A DNA stretch of 64,000 nucleotides from Chakrabartyella piscis (GTDB taxonomy: Bacteria; Bacillota; Clostridia; Lachnospirales; Anaerotignaceae). The notes beneath the pieces were generated by a model. That model saw only the letters and a program-made list of their open reading frames with translations. It was not told the origin of the DNA and made no database searches. This document shows positions 27,282-36,785 of the stretch, one piece after another; position 1 is the stretch's first letter, and every line of letters starts with the position of its first letter. The position numbers and the translations under genes are program-made. The stretch is taken from assembly GCA_030067835.1 (NCBI GenBank), contig CP092441.1:2294001-2358000 (forward strand). Direction: 5' to 3'.

Positions 27282-27569
27282 TTATTCCAAACCCAATTTT
27301 GCAACGATATCATCGATGACTTTATCAATGCCAATTCCTGTCAAGAAAGGAAGACCTTGTACTACAGGTTTGCCATAGTTTTGGCTTACAACTGCTGTAG
27401 AAACAACGATGTCAAAGTTTTCAATTTTGGAAGCGATTTCATTTACTTTACATTGAGTTGTTGTAAATTTGCCAGCAAATCCACGTTCATTCAATTTTGT
27501 TTCCAATTTTTTTGCAGCAACTGTAGATGTTGCGATACCAGAACCACAGCACAAGAGAATTCTTTTCAT
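27282..27569 (-). CDS. gatB: PTS EIIB component, galactitol type
   Basis: 95-residue phospho-cysteine domain. The active Cys lies in MKRILLCCGSGIATSTVAAKKL (residues 8-9 are CC, followed by GSG). The start is set at ATG 27569 after AGGTGG; the longer frame adds 24 residues with no family similarity. First gene of the cluster gatB-gatC-(membrane protein)-gatA. Confidence 0.9.
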   Translation of the reverse strand: MKRILLCCGSGIATSTVAAKKLETKLNERGFAGKFTTTQCKVNEIASKIENFDIVVSTAVVSQNYGKPVVQGLPFLTGIGIDKVIDDIVAKLGLE

Positions 27570-28009
27570 AATATAATTCCACCTTTCTTTTGTATGCCTC
27601 AACATACGATACGTATACATAGTCATAACTGAAACAGACACACTGCAAACATCATTTTACAGCACATATGTAACCCAATCAGTAGATATATTTGCAACCT
27701 TTTGCCTACATATTTACCAATCCATTTAATTTTATCATTATTTCACAATAAAATCAACGCTATTTCCCATTTTCTATACAAATATGAGTACATTTTTTTG
27801 CAACAACTTTGCACTCTTTTGTATTTCTATCCTTTTTCTTCCTATTTTTACGTTACTTTTGATACTATTGCTTACATCTTTACTTTATGCATATATTTCT
27901 GAATTTCCTGTTTTGATATCAAAAGGATTGATGTGGACATCATCCCCTACATCAGCATATAAAAAAAGGTGTATTTTATCTACACCCTTTTCCTCAATCT
28001 ATTTGCAAA
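27570..28009. other. Gene-free stretch between gatB and accDA
   Basis: AT-rich sequence. Apart from one CCCTACA-type repeat near 27931-27950 and the terminator at 27957-27988, nothing is recognised. The gatB promoter should lie near 27600-27720 but no clear -35/-10 pair was found. Confidence 0.5.
27957..27988 (-). terminator. Terminator of the fatty-acid operon
   Basis: On the minus strand GGTGTA-GATAAAA-TACACC followed by seven T, about 20 bases after the accDA stop. Confidence 0.85.
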
Positions 28010-29704
28010 TTATTCACTTATTTCTCCAAAACGTCCCAACTTACGGAAACGTTCATAGCGTTTTTTACTAATTTTCTTACCATATCCATAAATTTCTTTG
28101 ATATCAGATAAAACCGTATCTTCTAAGCGACTACACATCCAATCAAAATGCTGGAAGTCCTCTAAGATAATGCGTTCTGCAACACCAAATTCCTTCATGT
28201 AGTCTGCTGTCATACAAAGACAATCTGCTGCTTCTGCTGCCAAGGATGCTTCACTCCACAAAATGCTGGCACAACCTTCTGCTGAAATGACAGAAAAGAC
28301 TGCATTCTCCAACATATAGACTTTGTTGGCAACAGAAAGCGCCAAAGCACCACCACTACCACCTTCACCAATGATGATGGTAATGACCGGAACTGACAAT
28401 TCCATCATTTTCATAAGATTGTCTGCAATTGCTTGACCTTGACCACGTTCTTCTGCTTCTTCACCACAGAAAGCACCCGCAGTATCCACAAAGCATACAA
28501 TGGGTCTACCAAATTTGTCTGCTTGTTCCATCAAACGCAATGCTTTTCGATATCCATCAGGCATTGGGCTACCGAAATTACACTGGATACGCTCTTGCAA
28601 ATTGCCACCACGCTCAATGCCAATATAGGTCACTGGAATATTGCCCAACATACCAATACCACCTACAATTGCTTGATCATCTGAAAACTTACGATCCCCA
28701 TGGAGTTCTGTGCAATCGTATAGCATTTTTTCAATGTATTTTCTGGAAGTTGGTCTGTTTTGTGCTCTAGCTGCCACCACACGTTCATAAGCAGACAAAT
28801 CCAATTCTACTTCTCTTGTCAAATCTTCCACAGGAGAAATTTCTTGCAATGCATCTGTAAAGTCACTTGTTTCGTGTTGCAACAACAATCTTGCAATGGT
28901 AACTTTCAATTCACCTCTTGGAACAATTGCATCCACAAAGCCATGTTCCAACAGAAATTCTGCTTTTTGGAAATCATCAGGCAATTTTTTCTTTGTGGTT
29001 TGTTCCACCACTCGTCTACCAGCAAAACCAATGGTTGCATTGGGTTCTGACAAAATGATATCCCCAAGCATTGCAAAACTGGCAGACACCCCACCCGTTG
29101 TGGGATCTGTCAAAACAGTGATATACAAACCACCTTTTTTGCTATGGTATCCAACAGCACCACTGACTTTTGCCATTTGCATCAAAGACAAAATCCCTTC
29201 TTGCATTCTGGCACCACCAGAGCAGGTGAATCCAACCACTGGCAAATTGTTGTCTGCTGCATATTCAAAGGTTCTGGCAATTTTTTCACCGACAACAGAA
29301 CCCATACTACCCATCATAAATTGTGGTTCCATTACGAAAATAGCTGCTTTTTGTCCTTTGAAAGTTGCAGTTCCACAAATAACCGCCTCTTCTTCTCCAG
29401 ATGCTTTTTTACCATTGGTAACCTTTACATCATAGCCCGGGAATTCCAATGGGTCTGTGGATTTCAAGTTTTGGAACAACTCCACAAAGCTATGTTTGTC
29501 ACACAACACACGAATTCTGGTTCTGGCACCAATGCGAAAATGTCCACCACAATTTGGGCAAACCATCTTATTTTTGATGATGGTACTTTTCACTTCTGTG
29601 GATTTGCAATGTGGACATCTTACTTTTTCTTCTATGGTTGGTGTAATGCCACCTTGTTCCAAATCGTTTTTGGATTTGCGAAACAAACCTACAATATTTC
29701 CCAT
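28010..29704 (-). CDS. accDA: Acetyl-CoA carboxylase carboxyltransferase, beta-alpha fusion
   Basis: Transfers the carboxyl group from biotin to acetyl-CoA. At 564 residues it joins the beta subunit (AccD, about 1-275, with the zinc ribbon cysteines in CPHCKSTEV and CPNCGGHF at about 34-56, and SGGARMQEG near 155) to the alpha subunit (AccA, about 290-560, with YIGIERGGNLQERI and IGEGGSGGALALSVANKV). In most bacteria these are two genes. Start ATG 29704 follows GGAAGG three bases after the accC stop region. Last gene of the fab/acc operon. Confidence 0.95.
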   Translation of the reverse strand: MGNIVGLFRKSKNDLEQGGITPTIEEKVRCPHCKSTEVKSTIIKNKMVCPNCGGHFRIGARTRIRVLCDKHSFVELFQNLKSTDPLEFPGYDVKVTNGKKASGEEEAVICGTATFKGQKAAIFVMEPQFMMGSMGSVVGEKIARTFEYAADNNLPVVGFTCSGGARMQEGILSLMQMAKVSGAVGYHSKKGGLYITVLTDPTTGGVSASFAMLGDIILSEPNATIGFAGRRVVEQTTKKKLPDDFQKAEFLLEHGFVDAIVPRGELKVTIARLLLQHETSDFTDALQEISPVEDLTREVELDLSAYERVVAARAQNRPTSRKYIEKMLYDCTELHGDRKFSDDQAIVGGIGMLGNIPVTYIGIERGGNLQERIQCNFGSPMPDGYRKALRLMEQADKFGRPIVCFVDTAGAFCGEEAEERGQGQAIADNLMKMMELSVPVITIIIGEGGSGGALALSVANKVYMLENAVFSVISAEGCASILWSEASLAAEAADCLCMTADYMKEFGVAERIILEDFQHFDWMCSRLEDTVLSDIKEIYGYGKKISKKRYERFRKLGRFGEISE

Positions 29705-29706
29705 AA

Positions 29707-31032
29707 TTACTCACTTCCTTCCGCCAAAATACTTGGCAAAATCAAAGTATCATATGCACCATCTTGATATGCCTGACTACGCACCAATTGCAATTGGCTT
29801 TCAATATTGGTTTCAATGCCTTGGATGATCATTTCACAAAGGGCTGCTTCCATTTTACGAATTGCATTTTCTCGACTGCTTGCATGTACAATCAATTTTC
29901 CAACCATGGAATCGTAGTATGGTGGCACATCACAATCTTGGATCAAAGCTGTATCGAAATGTACCCTAGCACCACCTGGAATGTGTAAGAAATTCACCAC
30001 ACCAGCAGTTCTGGCATTGATTCTACATTCAATTGCATGACCTTGTAAGTTGATATCTGCTTGTGTAAACTCCAATGGAATTTCACAGGCAATGCGAATT
30101 TGCCATTTCACCAAGTCGATACCTGTCACTTCTTCTGTAATGGGATGTTCCACTTGCAAACGAGTGTTCATTTCCAAGAAATAGTATTCACCATTTGGTG
30201 CAAGTAAAAACTCCACTGTACCTGCATTGGTGTAGTTTGCTGCCTTTGCTGCCAAAAGTGCAGAATCCATCATACGCTGACGCAAATCTTCTGTCATTAC
30301 AGGACAAGGGGTTTCTTCCAACACCTTTTGTTTGTTGAGCTGCAAAGAACAATCCCGTTCCCCCAAACAAACAATATTGCCAAAATGATCTGCCAAAATC
30401 TGAATCTCCACATGACGTACAGAAGTCAAATATTTTTCCAAGAACACATCTCCATTGCCAAAAGCACTTTTTGCTTCTGATGATGCTGTGAGAAATGCAT
30501 TTTTCAAATCTTCTTCTTTTTCTACCACACGAATCCCTTTACCACCACCGCCAGCAGTTGCTTTTACAAGAAGTGGGAATCCAATGGTTTTTGCTTCTAT
30601 TTCTGCTTCTTCCACAGTGGATAAGATTTCTGTTCCTGGAACCACAGGTACACCAACTTCCAACATCAACTGACGTGCATTGTCTTTGTCACCCATTTGC
30701 TCCATAACATCACCATCTGGTCCAATGAACACCACATCTTGTTCTTTGCAAAGTCTAGCAAAATCTGCATTTTCAGACAAGAAACCATACCCTGGATGGA
30801 TGGCTTCTGCACCTGTTGCAAGTGCTGCACTAATGATATTTTGTTGATGCAGATAGCTTTCTGTTGCTGCATTGCCACCAATGCAAATGCGTTCATCTGC
30901 AAGTGCCACTGGCAAAGAATTTTTGTCTGCTTCGGAATAGACTGCCACTGTTTGGATGCCCATTTCCTTGCAAGCACGAATGATACGTACTGCGATTTCG
31001 CCTCTATTTGCAATCAATATTTTACGAAACAT
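29707..31032 (-). CDS. accC: Biotin carboxylase
   Basis: ATP-grasp enzyme that carboxylates biotin on AccB. 441 residues. ILIANRGEIAVRIIRACKE at the N-terminus, the glycine loop KATAGGGGKGIRVV near 160, EMNTRLQVEHPITEEVTGIDLV near 285 and CRINA near 330 are diagnostic. GGAGAAATG-type site before the ATG; contiguous with accDA and fabZ. Confidence 0.97.
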   Translation of the reverse strand: MFRKILIANRGEIAVRIIRACKEMGIQTVAVYSEADKNSLPVALADERICIGGNAATESYLHQQNIISAALATGAEAIHPGYGFLSENADFARLCKEQDVVFIGPDGDVMEQMGDKDNARQLMLEVGVPVVPGTEILSTVEEAEIEAKTIGFPLLVKATAGGGGKGIRVVEKEEDLKNAFLTASSEAKSAFGNGDVFLEKYLTSVRHVEIQILADHFGNIVCLGERDCSLQLNKQKVLEETPCPVMTEDLRQRMMDSALLAAKAANYTNAGTVEFLLAPNGEYYFLEMNTRLQVEHPITEEVTGIDLVKWQIRIACEIPLEFTQADINLQGHAIECRINARTAGVVNFLHIPGGARVHFDTALIQDCDVPPYYDSMVGKLIVHASSRENAIRKMEAALCEMIIQGIETNIESQLQLVRSQAYQDGAYDTLILPSILAEGSE

Positions 31033-31035
31033 AGA

Positions 31036-31455
31036 TCATTTCTCCTTTATGAGTGCAAAGGAAAACTCTGCACTGACACATAATTTTCCACCTACATAAC
31101 CCTTACCCTCTGCCCAGTAAAATACACCTTTGCTTTTGATGAGTTTACACTCTGTTTCAAACACATCTTGTGGTCTAACTGGATTTTTGAAACGCACTTT
31201 ATCCAAACCAGTAAAGAATGGTGTTGTGTTGCCTTCGGATGCTTCTGAAAGCAATACACAAGCGGATTGTCCAAGGATTTCACACAAAATCACACCTGGC
31301 ACCACTGGATTTTCTGGAAAATGACCTTTCAAGAACCATTCATCACCTGTGATTGTTTTTTTGCCATATGCAACGCCATCACGCAGTTCCGCTTCATCAA
31401 TGAGGAGCATGTTGTCTCTATGAGGTAGAATTTTCATAATTTCTTCTTGATTCAT
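31036..31455 (-). CDS. fabZ: 3-hydroxyacyl-ACP dehydratase
   Basis: Hot-dog fold dehydratase of fatty-acid elongation. 139 residues. LPHRDNMLLID near 10 and the catalytic His/Glu region GHFPENPVVPGVILCEILGQ near 48-67 (His in GHFP, acidic residue in the following helix). ATG 31455 has AGGAGGG inside the accB tail; the upstream frame extension is rejected. It follows accB by one base. Confidence 0.95.
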   Translation of the reverse strand: MNQEEIMKILPHRDNMLLIDEAELRDGVAYGKKTITGDEWFLKGHFPENPVVPGVILCEILGQSACVLLSEASEGNTTPFFTGLDKVRFKNPVRPQDVFETECKLIKSKGVFYWAEGKGYVGGKLCVSAEFSFALIKEK

Positions 31456-31456
31456 C

Positions 31457-31903
31457 TTATCCCTCCTGAATGCATACAAGGTTTTGGGCAAATTCCACAA
31501 TTTGACCATTGTTTACACAAATTTCCAAAACAGTACCATCCACTTCAGCTTCAATGTTGTTGAACATTTTCATGGATTCTACGATACAAATGACATCACC
31601 TTTTTTGACGGTATCACCTACAGAAATAAATGGTGCTTCACCTGCTTTTGCTGCCAAGTACACAGTTCCCACAAGGGGTGCTTTTTGTACATATCCTTCT
31701 GTTTTGGGTGCTTCCACCACAACTTCTGGCATTTTTACTTCTGCTACAGGTTCTACTGGTATTTCTTCTACCACTGGTTGCATAGTCGCTGGTTTGCCAC
31801 CAGATTCCAACACCAAATGACATTCACCTTCTGATAATTCCAATTTGGTTAAGCCGTTTTGTTTCAATATTTTTGCTAGATCTTCAATTTTTTTAATTTC
31901 CAT
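31457..31903 (-). CDS. accB: Biotin carboxyl carrier protein
   Basis: 148 residues. A short N-terminal region (MEIKKIEDLAKILKQNGLTK) and an acidic/Pro linker (about 45-70) precede the biotinyl domain, in which CIVESMKMFNNIEAE near 110 carries the biotinylated lysine (ESMKMFN instead of the common EAMKMMN). Close to fabZ and accC in the same operon. Confidence 0.95.
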   Translation of the reverse strand: MEIKKIEDLAKILKQNGLTKLELSEGECHLVLESGGKPATMQPVVEEIPVEPVAEVKMPEVVVEAPKTEGYVQKAPLVGTVYLAAKAGEAPFISVGDTVKKGDVICIVESMKMFNNIEAEVDGTVLEICVNNGQIVEFAQNLVCIQEG

Positions 31904-32123
31904 ATGAGTACCTCGATTTATGATTGATAACGGAACGACACAGGGGTCGTTCCCTACAGTGCTTCACCTCTGTCATTCTGAATGCAATGAAGAATCTAAG
32001 ATCCTTCGACAAGCTCAGGATGACAATTCTTTGGGTTTTGTGGTTGTTGATGACGGCAAGAGTAGAACCCTTGCCCTACAATTCGTTATTTGGGTTTGTA
32101 GGGGCGTATCACGATGCGCCCGT
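31904..32123. repeat. Repeat cluster between fabF and accB
   Basis: Holds a GGAACGAC/GTCGTTCC hairpin ending in CCCTACA (about 31931-31958), a TCATTCTGAATGCAATGAAG repeat with GATCCTTCGACAAGCTCAGG (about 31973-32023), a GGCAAGAG...CTTGCCCTACA copy (about 32053-32082) and an inverted GTAGGGGCG...CGCCCG copy (32098-32123). No gene. The operon is assumed to read through. Confidence 0.6.
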
Positions 32124-33353
32124 TTATTGGTATTTTTTGAACGCCACACAAGCATTATGTCCACCAAAGCCCAAGGAGGTAGACAAAGCACCTTCCAAAT
32201 CCACTTTGATTGCTTTATTTGGTGTGTAGTTCAAATCACAATTTTCGTCTTGTTCCAACAAATTGATGGTTGCTGGTACAATTCCATTTTGGATTGCCAA
32301 GATAGAAGCAATGGCTTCCACTGCACCTGCTGCACCAAGCATATGACCTGTCATGGATTTTGTGGAACTGATATGCAAGTCTTTGGCTGCATCACCAAAT
32401 GCATTTTTAATGGCTTGTGTTTCAATTTTATCGTTCATTGGTGTACTGGTTCCATGTGCATTGATGTACAACCTATTTGCATCTACACCAGACAAACCTT
32501 CTGCTGCAATTTTGATTGCTTTCGCACTTGCTTTTGCTTCTGGAGATGGTGCTGTTACATGGTGTGCATCACATGTGGAACCATAACCAACCACTTCTGC
32601 ATAAATCTTTGCACCTCTTGCTTTTGCATGTTCATAGTCTTCCAACATCACACAACCAGCACCTTCACCCATCACAAAACCACTTCTATTTTTGTCAAAT
32701 GGAATGGATGCTCTATTTGGATCTTCAGAAGTGGTCAATGCCATACAGCTACCAAAACCACCTACTGCAAGTGGTGTAATTGCTGCTTCACTACCACCAC
32801 AAACTGCTGCTGTGGTATAGCCATGCAAAATCGCTCTATAGCCTTCACCAATTGCTGTGGTTCCTGTTGCACAAGCAGTGGTCAAAGAAACGCAAGCACC
32901 TTCTGCACCCAATTTGATGGCAATGTTACCTGCTGCAATATTGGAAATGGTTTTTGGAATAAACAAAGGTGAAATTTTACGCATCCCCTTATCGGTCATG
33001 GTTTGATGACCTTCACAGAATGTTTCAAAACCACCGATTCCAGAACCAAAGTATACAGACAATTCTTCTTTGTCGATATTACCTTCTAAGCCACTATCGT
33101 CCATAGCTTGGATTGCAGAAACCACACCATACACTGTGAATTTGTCTAGTTTTTTTGCTGCCAATTTATCCATCCAAAGAGTTGGGTCAAAGTCTTTGAC
33201 TTCTGCTGCCAATTTATATTTGGATTCTGACGTATCATAACGGGTGATTTGACCAATGCCATTTTTACCTGACACCAAACCATCCCAAAATTCTGCTACT
33301 GTATTGCCAATGGGAGTTACTGCTCCCAAACCTGTAATTACGACTCGTTTCAT
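32124..33353 (-). CDS. fabF: Beta-ketoacyl-ACP synthase II
   Basis: Condensing enzyme of fatty-acid elongation, 409 residues. Catalytic Cys in TACATGTTAIGEGYRAI near 165; catalytic His residues in NAHGTSTPMND near 303 and KSMTGHMLGAAGAVEA near 338. ATG 33353 lies eight bases after GGGGG; the ATG two codons earlier is too close to it. Confidence 0.97.
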   Translation of the reverse strand: MKRVVITGLGAVTPIGNTVAEFWDGLVSGKNGIGQITRYDTSESKYKLAAEVKDFDPTLWMDKLAAKKLDKFTVYGVVSAIQAMDDSGLEGNIDKEELSVYFGSGIGGFETFCEGHQTMTDKGMRKISPLFIPKTISNIAAGNIAIKLGAEGACVSLTTACATGTTAIGEGYRAILHGYTTAAVCGGSEAAITPLAVGGFGSCMALTTSEDPNRASIPFDKNRSGFVMGEGAGCVMLEDYEHAKARGAKIYAEVVGYGSTCDAHHVTAPSPEAKASAKAIKIAAEGLSGVDANRLYINAHGTSTPMNDKIETQAIKNAFGDAAKDLHISSTKSMTGHMLGAAGAVEAIASILAIQNGIVPATINLLEQDENCDLNYTPNKAIKVDLEGALSTSLGFGGHNACVAFKKYQ

Positions 33354-33359
33354 ATACAT

Positions 33360-33586
33360 AACCCCCGTTGATGGTTGATTGCATCATATTGATGTGTTGT
33401 AGTTGTTCATGACGACAAGAGTAGAACCTCTTGGGACTTTGTCCCAAAACCCTACAATTCATTGTTTCATTATTTTAGTTTACAGACAGATACAAGAACA
33501 GTTTCTACAGATACAATAAACTTTCAGTTATCACTTTCTAGTCCTTCACCATTCACTCTTAGCTCTTAGCCTGTGAACTTGTTCGC
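33360..33586. repeat. Repeats between fabG and fabF
   Basis: A GACAAGAG...CCCTACA-type repeat with an inner TTGGGAC/GTCCCAA hairpin (about 33411-33462) and a TTCACCATTC...TTAGC motif (about 33545-33572). No gene seen. Confidence 0.5.
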
Positions 33587-34321
33587 TTACATTGCCATAC
33601 CGCCATCTACACGAATCACTTCGCCTGTGATGTAATCTGACATGAAAGATGCCAAGAACAAGGCAACATTTGCCACATCTTCCCCTTGACCAAAGCGTTT
33701 CATGGGAATGGAATCTTTGATGGCTTCATTGCTTGTAAATTTTTCTGTCATATCCGTTTCAATGAACCCCGGTGCAATTGCGTTACAGCATACACCACGA
33801 GATGCCAATTCCTTTGCCACAGATTTGGTTAAACCAACCACACCTGCTTTGGATGCAGAATAGTTTGCTTGACCAGCATTGCCATTCAAGCCAGAAACAG
33901 AAGTGATGTTGATGATTTTGCCACTTTTTTGTTTCATAAACAGAGAATATACTTGTTTGGTCATATAGAATGTGCCTTTGAGGTTAGTATCTACCACTGC
34001 ATCAAAGTCTGTTTCTTTCATCATTGGCACCAATTTATCTTTTGTGATCCCTGCATTGTTCACCAAAATATCAATTTGACCAAAGTCAGTTACAATCTGT
34101 TTTACAACTTCTTTGACTTGGTCTGCGTTTGCAACATCACATTGATATGCTTTTGCTTTGACACCGATGTTTTCCAAAACTGCCACTGTTTCTTCTGCTT
34201 TTGCTGTATTTCCAGCATATAAGAATGCAATATCTGCACCATGTTCTGCATATTTTTTGCAAATTGCAGCACCAATGCCACGAGAACCACCTGTTACAAC
34301 TGCCACTTTATTTGTTAACAT
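33587..34321 (-). CDS. fabG: 3-oxoacyl-ACP reductase
   Basis: NADPH-dependent short-chain dehydrogenase, 244 residues. Cofactor loop TGGSRGIGAAI at 10-20, NNAGITKD near 87, catalytic Ser in ITSVSGLNGN near 139 and YSASKAG near 152-158. The start overlaps the fabD stop by seven bases (ATGTTAA), indicating coupling. Confidence 0.97.
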   Translation of the reverse strand: MLTNKVAVVTGGSRGIGAAICKKYAEHGADIAFLYAGNTAKAEETVAVLENIGVKAKAYQCDVANADQVKEVVKQIVTDFGQIDILVNNAGITKDKLVPMMKETDFDAVVDTNLKGTFYMTKQVYSLFMKQKSGKIINITSVSGLNGNAGQANYSASKAGVVGLTKSVAKELASRGVCCNAIAPGFIETDMTEKFTSNEAIKDSIPMKRFGQGEDVANVALFLASFMSDYITGEVIRVDGGMAM

Positions 34322-35229
34322 TCTAGCACCTCTTTCAATGATTTAATATCTTCTACAGTGGATACTGCATATGTTTTTGCTTCTGGTGCAATACGAGCAA
34401 TGAGCTTTTTCAATGTATTGCCAACACCCACCTCAATGAAGGTATCAAAACCATCTGCAACCATATTTTCTATACTTTCTTGCCAACGCAAGCTATTGTT
34501 CATTTGTAATGTCATCAAACCTTTCACATCATCACCATAAGGGTTTGTTGTGTAGTTGGAATAGACAGGAATTTCTGGTGTTTGGATGTCAAAATCTTCC
34601 AAAGCTTTGCCAAATCCTTCTGCTGCTTCGTCCATAAATGGAGAATGGAATCCACCACCAACTGGTATGGGAAGTCCACGTCCACCAGCTTCTTTCACAG
34701 CTTTTGTGAAGTCTGCCATTTCTTCTTTTGCTCCAGCCACCACCAATTGAGATGGTGCATTGTAATTCACTGGATATACTGCTTTAAATTTGCTACAGAT
34801 TTCTGCAATCTGATTGTTTTCGAGTTTCATAACGGCTACCATGGTTGCTGGATGTTTTTTTGCTGCATCCCCCATCAGTTCACCTCTTTTGTGTGCAATT
34901 GCAAAGCCATCTATATAAGAATATGCTCCTGCAAATGCAAGTGCTGGAATTTCTCCAAGCGAGAATCCTGCTACACCTTCTGGCACAATGCCACTTTCTT
35001 TGAAGGCAATTGCTGCTGCCAAATCCGCTAAATACAAACAGGGTTGTGTATTCTCTGTTTGTTTCAATTCTTCGTCTGTTCCTTCGAAACACTGTCTTTT
35101 TGTTTCTGGTCGCAACACTTCTGCTGCTTCAAATAAATCTCCTACTGTTCGATTGCTGATATAGAACCCATGTCCCATACCTGCTTTTTGAGCACCTTGA
35201 CCTGAAAAAACAAATGCTATTTTACCCAT
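34315..35229 (-). CDS. fabD: Malonyl-CoA:ACP transacylase
   Basis: Loads malonate onto ACP. 304 residues. FVFSGQGAQKAGMG at the N-terminus, the nucleophile Ser in AGFSLGEIPALAFAG near 92, and the His in GGFHSPFMDEAA near 198. It overlaps fabK by 13 bases and fabG by seven. Confidence 0.96.
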   Translation of the reverse strand: MGKIAFVFSGQGAQKAGMGHGFYISNRTVGDLFEAAEVLRPETKRQCFEGTDEELKQTENTQPCLYLADLAAAIAFKESGIVPEGVAGFSLGEIPALAFAGAYSYIDGFAIAHKRGELMGDAAKKHPATMVAVMKLENNQIAEICSKFKAVYPVNYNAPSQLVVAGAKEEMADFTKAVKEAGGRGLPIPVGGGFHSPFMDEAAEGFGKALEDFDIQTPEIPVYSNYTTNPYGDDVKGLMTLQMNNSLRWQESIENMVADGFDTFIEVGVGNTLKKLIARIAPEAKTYAVSTVEDIKSLKEVLEC

Positions 35230-36167
35230 GCCACTGCTCCTTTCAAAATTTTTTCTGCACCTTCCATCAAATCTTTTACAATTTCTGCTGCTGATTGTTC
35301 ATTGGAAAGCATTCCAGAAATTTGACCTGCCATCATACAACCTGTTTTGATATCCCCTTCTACCGCTGCTTTACGCAAAGCACCAGCACCTAGCATTGCC
35401 ACATCTTCTGCTGTGGTATCTGCTTCGTATTCTTTTTTCAAGAAATCACGTACAAATTGGTTTTTCAAACAACGACAAGTATTGCCACCAAAACGTCTAC
35501 CTGTTGCTGTTGTGGAAATGTCAGATGCTTTTTTGACTGCATCTTTGTAAGATTGGTGTACAGAACATTCTTCTGCCAAAAGGAAACGTGTACCCACTTG
35601 CACACCAACTGCTCCAAGCATGAAGGATGCTGCAACACCACGTCCATCACCAATACCACCGGCTGCGATAACAGGAATGTTCACCGCATCACACACTTGT
35701 GGCACCAATGGCATAGTTGCCATATCGCCAATGTGACCACCAGATTCGCCACCTTCTGCAATAACAGCGTCTGCACCAGCTCTCTCCATCATTTTGGCTG
35801 CTGCAACAGATGCTGCAACTGGAATGGTTAGAATGCCAGCTTCTTTCCAAATGGGAATGTACTTGGTTGGGATGCCAGCACCTGTCACTACAACAGGAAC
35901 TTTTTCTTCCACAACCACCTGTGCGACTGCTTCCACATGAGGGCTTTGCAACATGATATTCACACCAAATGGTTTGTCTGTCAAACTTCTAGCAATTGCA
36001 ATTTGTTCTCTGAGATAATCGCCTTCTGCGTTCATTGCAGAGATAATGCCAAGTCCACCTGCATTGGAAACTGCTGCTGCCAATTTACCGTCTGAAATCC
36101 AAGCCATACCACCTTGGAAAATGGGATATTCAATTCCGATCATAGAACAGATTGGTGAAGATATCAT
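35217..36167 (-). CDS. fabK: Enoyl-ACP reductase II (FMN-dependent)
   Basis: Last step of each elongation cycle. 316-residue TIM-barrel flavoprotein of the nitronate monooxygenase family. YPIFQGGMAWISDGKLAAAV near 15-34, AEGGESGGHIGDMATM near 140 and AAGGIGDGRGVAA near 170-182 (FMN binding). The use of FabK rather than FabI gives natural insensitivity to triclosan-type inhibitors in known cases. AAGGAGG precedes the ATG. Same operon as fabD and acpP. Confidence 0.95.
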   Translation of the reverse strand: MISSPICSMIGIEYPIFQGGMAWISDGKLAAAVSNAGGLGIISAMNAEGDYLREQIAIARSLTDKPFGVNIMLQSPHVEAVAQVVVEEKVPVVVTGAGIPTKYIPIWKEAGILTIPVAASVAAAKMMERAGADAVIAEGGESGGHIGDMATMPLVPQVCDAVNIPVIAAGGIGDGRGVAASFMLGAVGVQVGTRFLLAEECSVHQSYKDAVKKASDISTTATGRRFGGNTCRCLKNQFVRDFLKKEYEADTTAEDVAMLGAGALRKAAVEGDIKTGCMMAGQISGMLSNEQSAAEIVKDLMEGAEKILKGAVAWVK

Positions 36168-36389
36168 GTTGTTGTCCTCCTTAAAATCATTGTTTCTTTA
36201 TGTTTATTGCGGGAGGATGCTATCCTCCCCTACAAAAGTTTCTGCTGGTTTATTTATTTCAGGCAAATATGGAATCCACCCCTACATAAGATTCTTCACT
36301 TCGTTCAGAATGACACACATATCAATTTGTCATCCTGAGGTTTTGACGCTTGCGTCAAAGAGCCGAAGTATCTTTTCTTTTATTTTGGA
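36168..36389. repeat. Repeats between acpP and fabK
   Basis: GGGAGGATGCTATCCTCCCCTACA hairpin (about 36212-36234, written here across its centre), then a long imperfect palindrome around GATTCTTCACTTCGTTCAGA and GTCATCCTGAGG (about 36291-36373) of the TCATTCTGAATG repeat family. No gene seen. Confidence 0.55.
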
Positions 36390-36611
36390 TTACATTTTGC
36401 TTTCGATTGTTTTAACCAAATCGCCAACAGATTCCACTTTGCCTTCGCCAAGTTCTACTTCTGTGCCGAATTCTTCTTCTACGTTCATCAACAATTCCAT
36501 AACATCCAAGGAATCGATGCCCAATTCATCAAATTTTGTTTCCATTTTGATTGTGCTTGCTTCACATTCCAATTTTTCTGCCAACATTTCTGCGATTTTT
36601 TCGAATACCAT
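36390..36611 (-). CDS. acpP: Acyl carrier protein
   Basis: 73-residue acidic helical protein. The phosphopantetheine Ser is in DELGIDSLDVMELLMN (Ser about 35). AAAAGGAG lies before the ATG. Located between fabH and fabK in the fatty-acid operon. Confidence 0.97.
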   Translation of the reverse strand: MVFEKIAEMLAEKLECEASTIKMETKFDELGIDSLDVMELLMNVEEEFGTEVELGEGKVESVGDLVKTIESKM

Positions 36612-36785
36612 AATTTTTCTCCTTTTTGTCTGTTTGATTGTTATTTTCTATATATGAAACCGTTTTGGCATCATTTCGATTATATATTGCTGGCGACCAC
36701 AGGTCGCCCCTACGAGTGCATTATATTTGGGTGCAGTGGTATAACGATTGATTCGTGAATCAACCCTACAATTGCATTTACATTT
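36612..36785. repeat. Repeats between fabH and acpP
   Basis: Two CCCTACA-type hairpins: GGCGACC-ACA-GGTCGCC (about 36692-36715) and GGTTGATT/AATCAACC type with ATTCGTGAAT centre (about 36742-36771). Confidence 0.55.
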
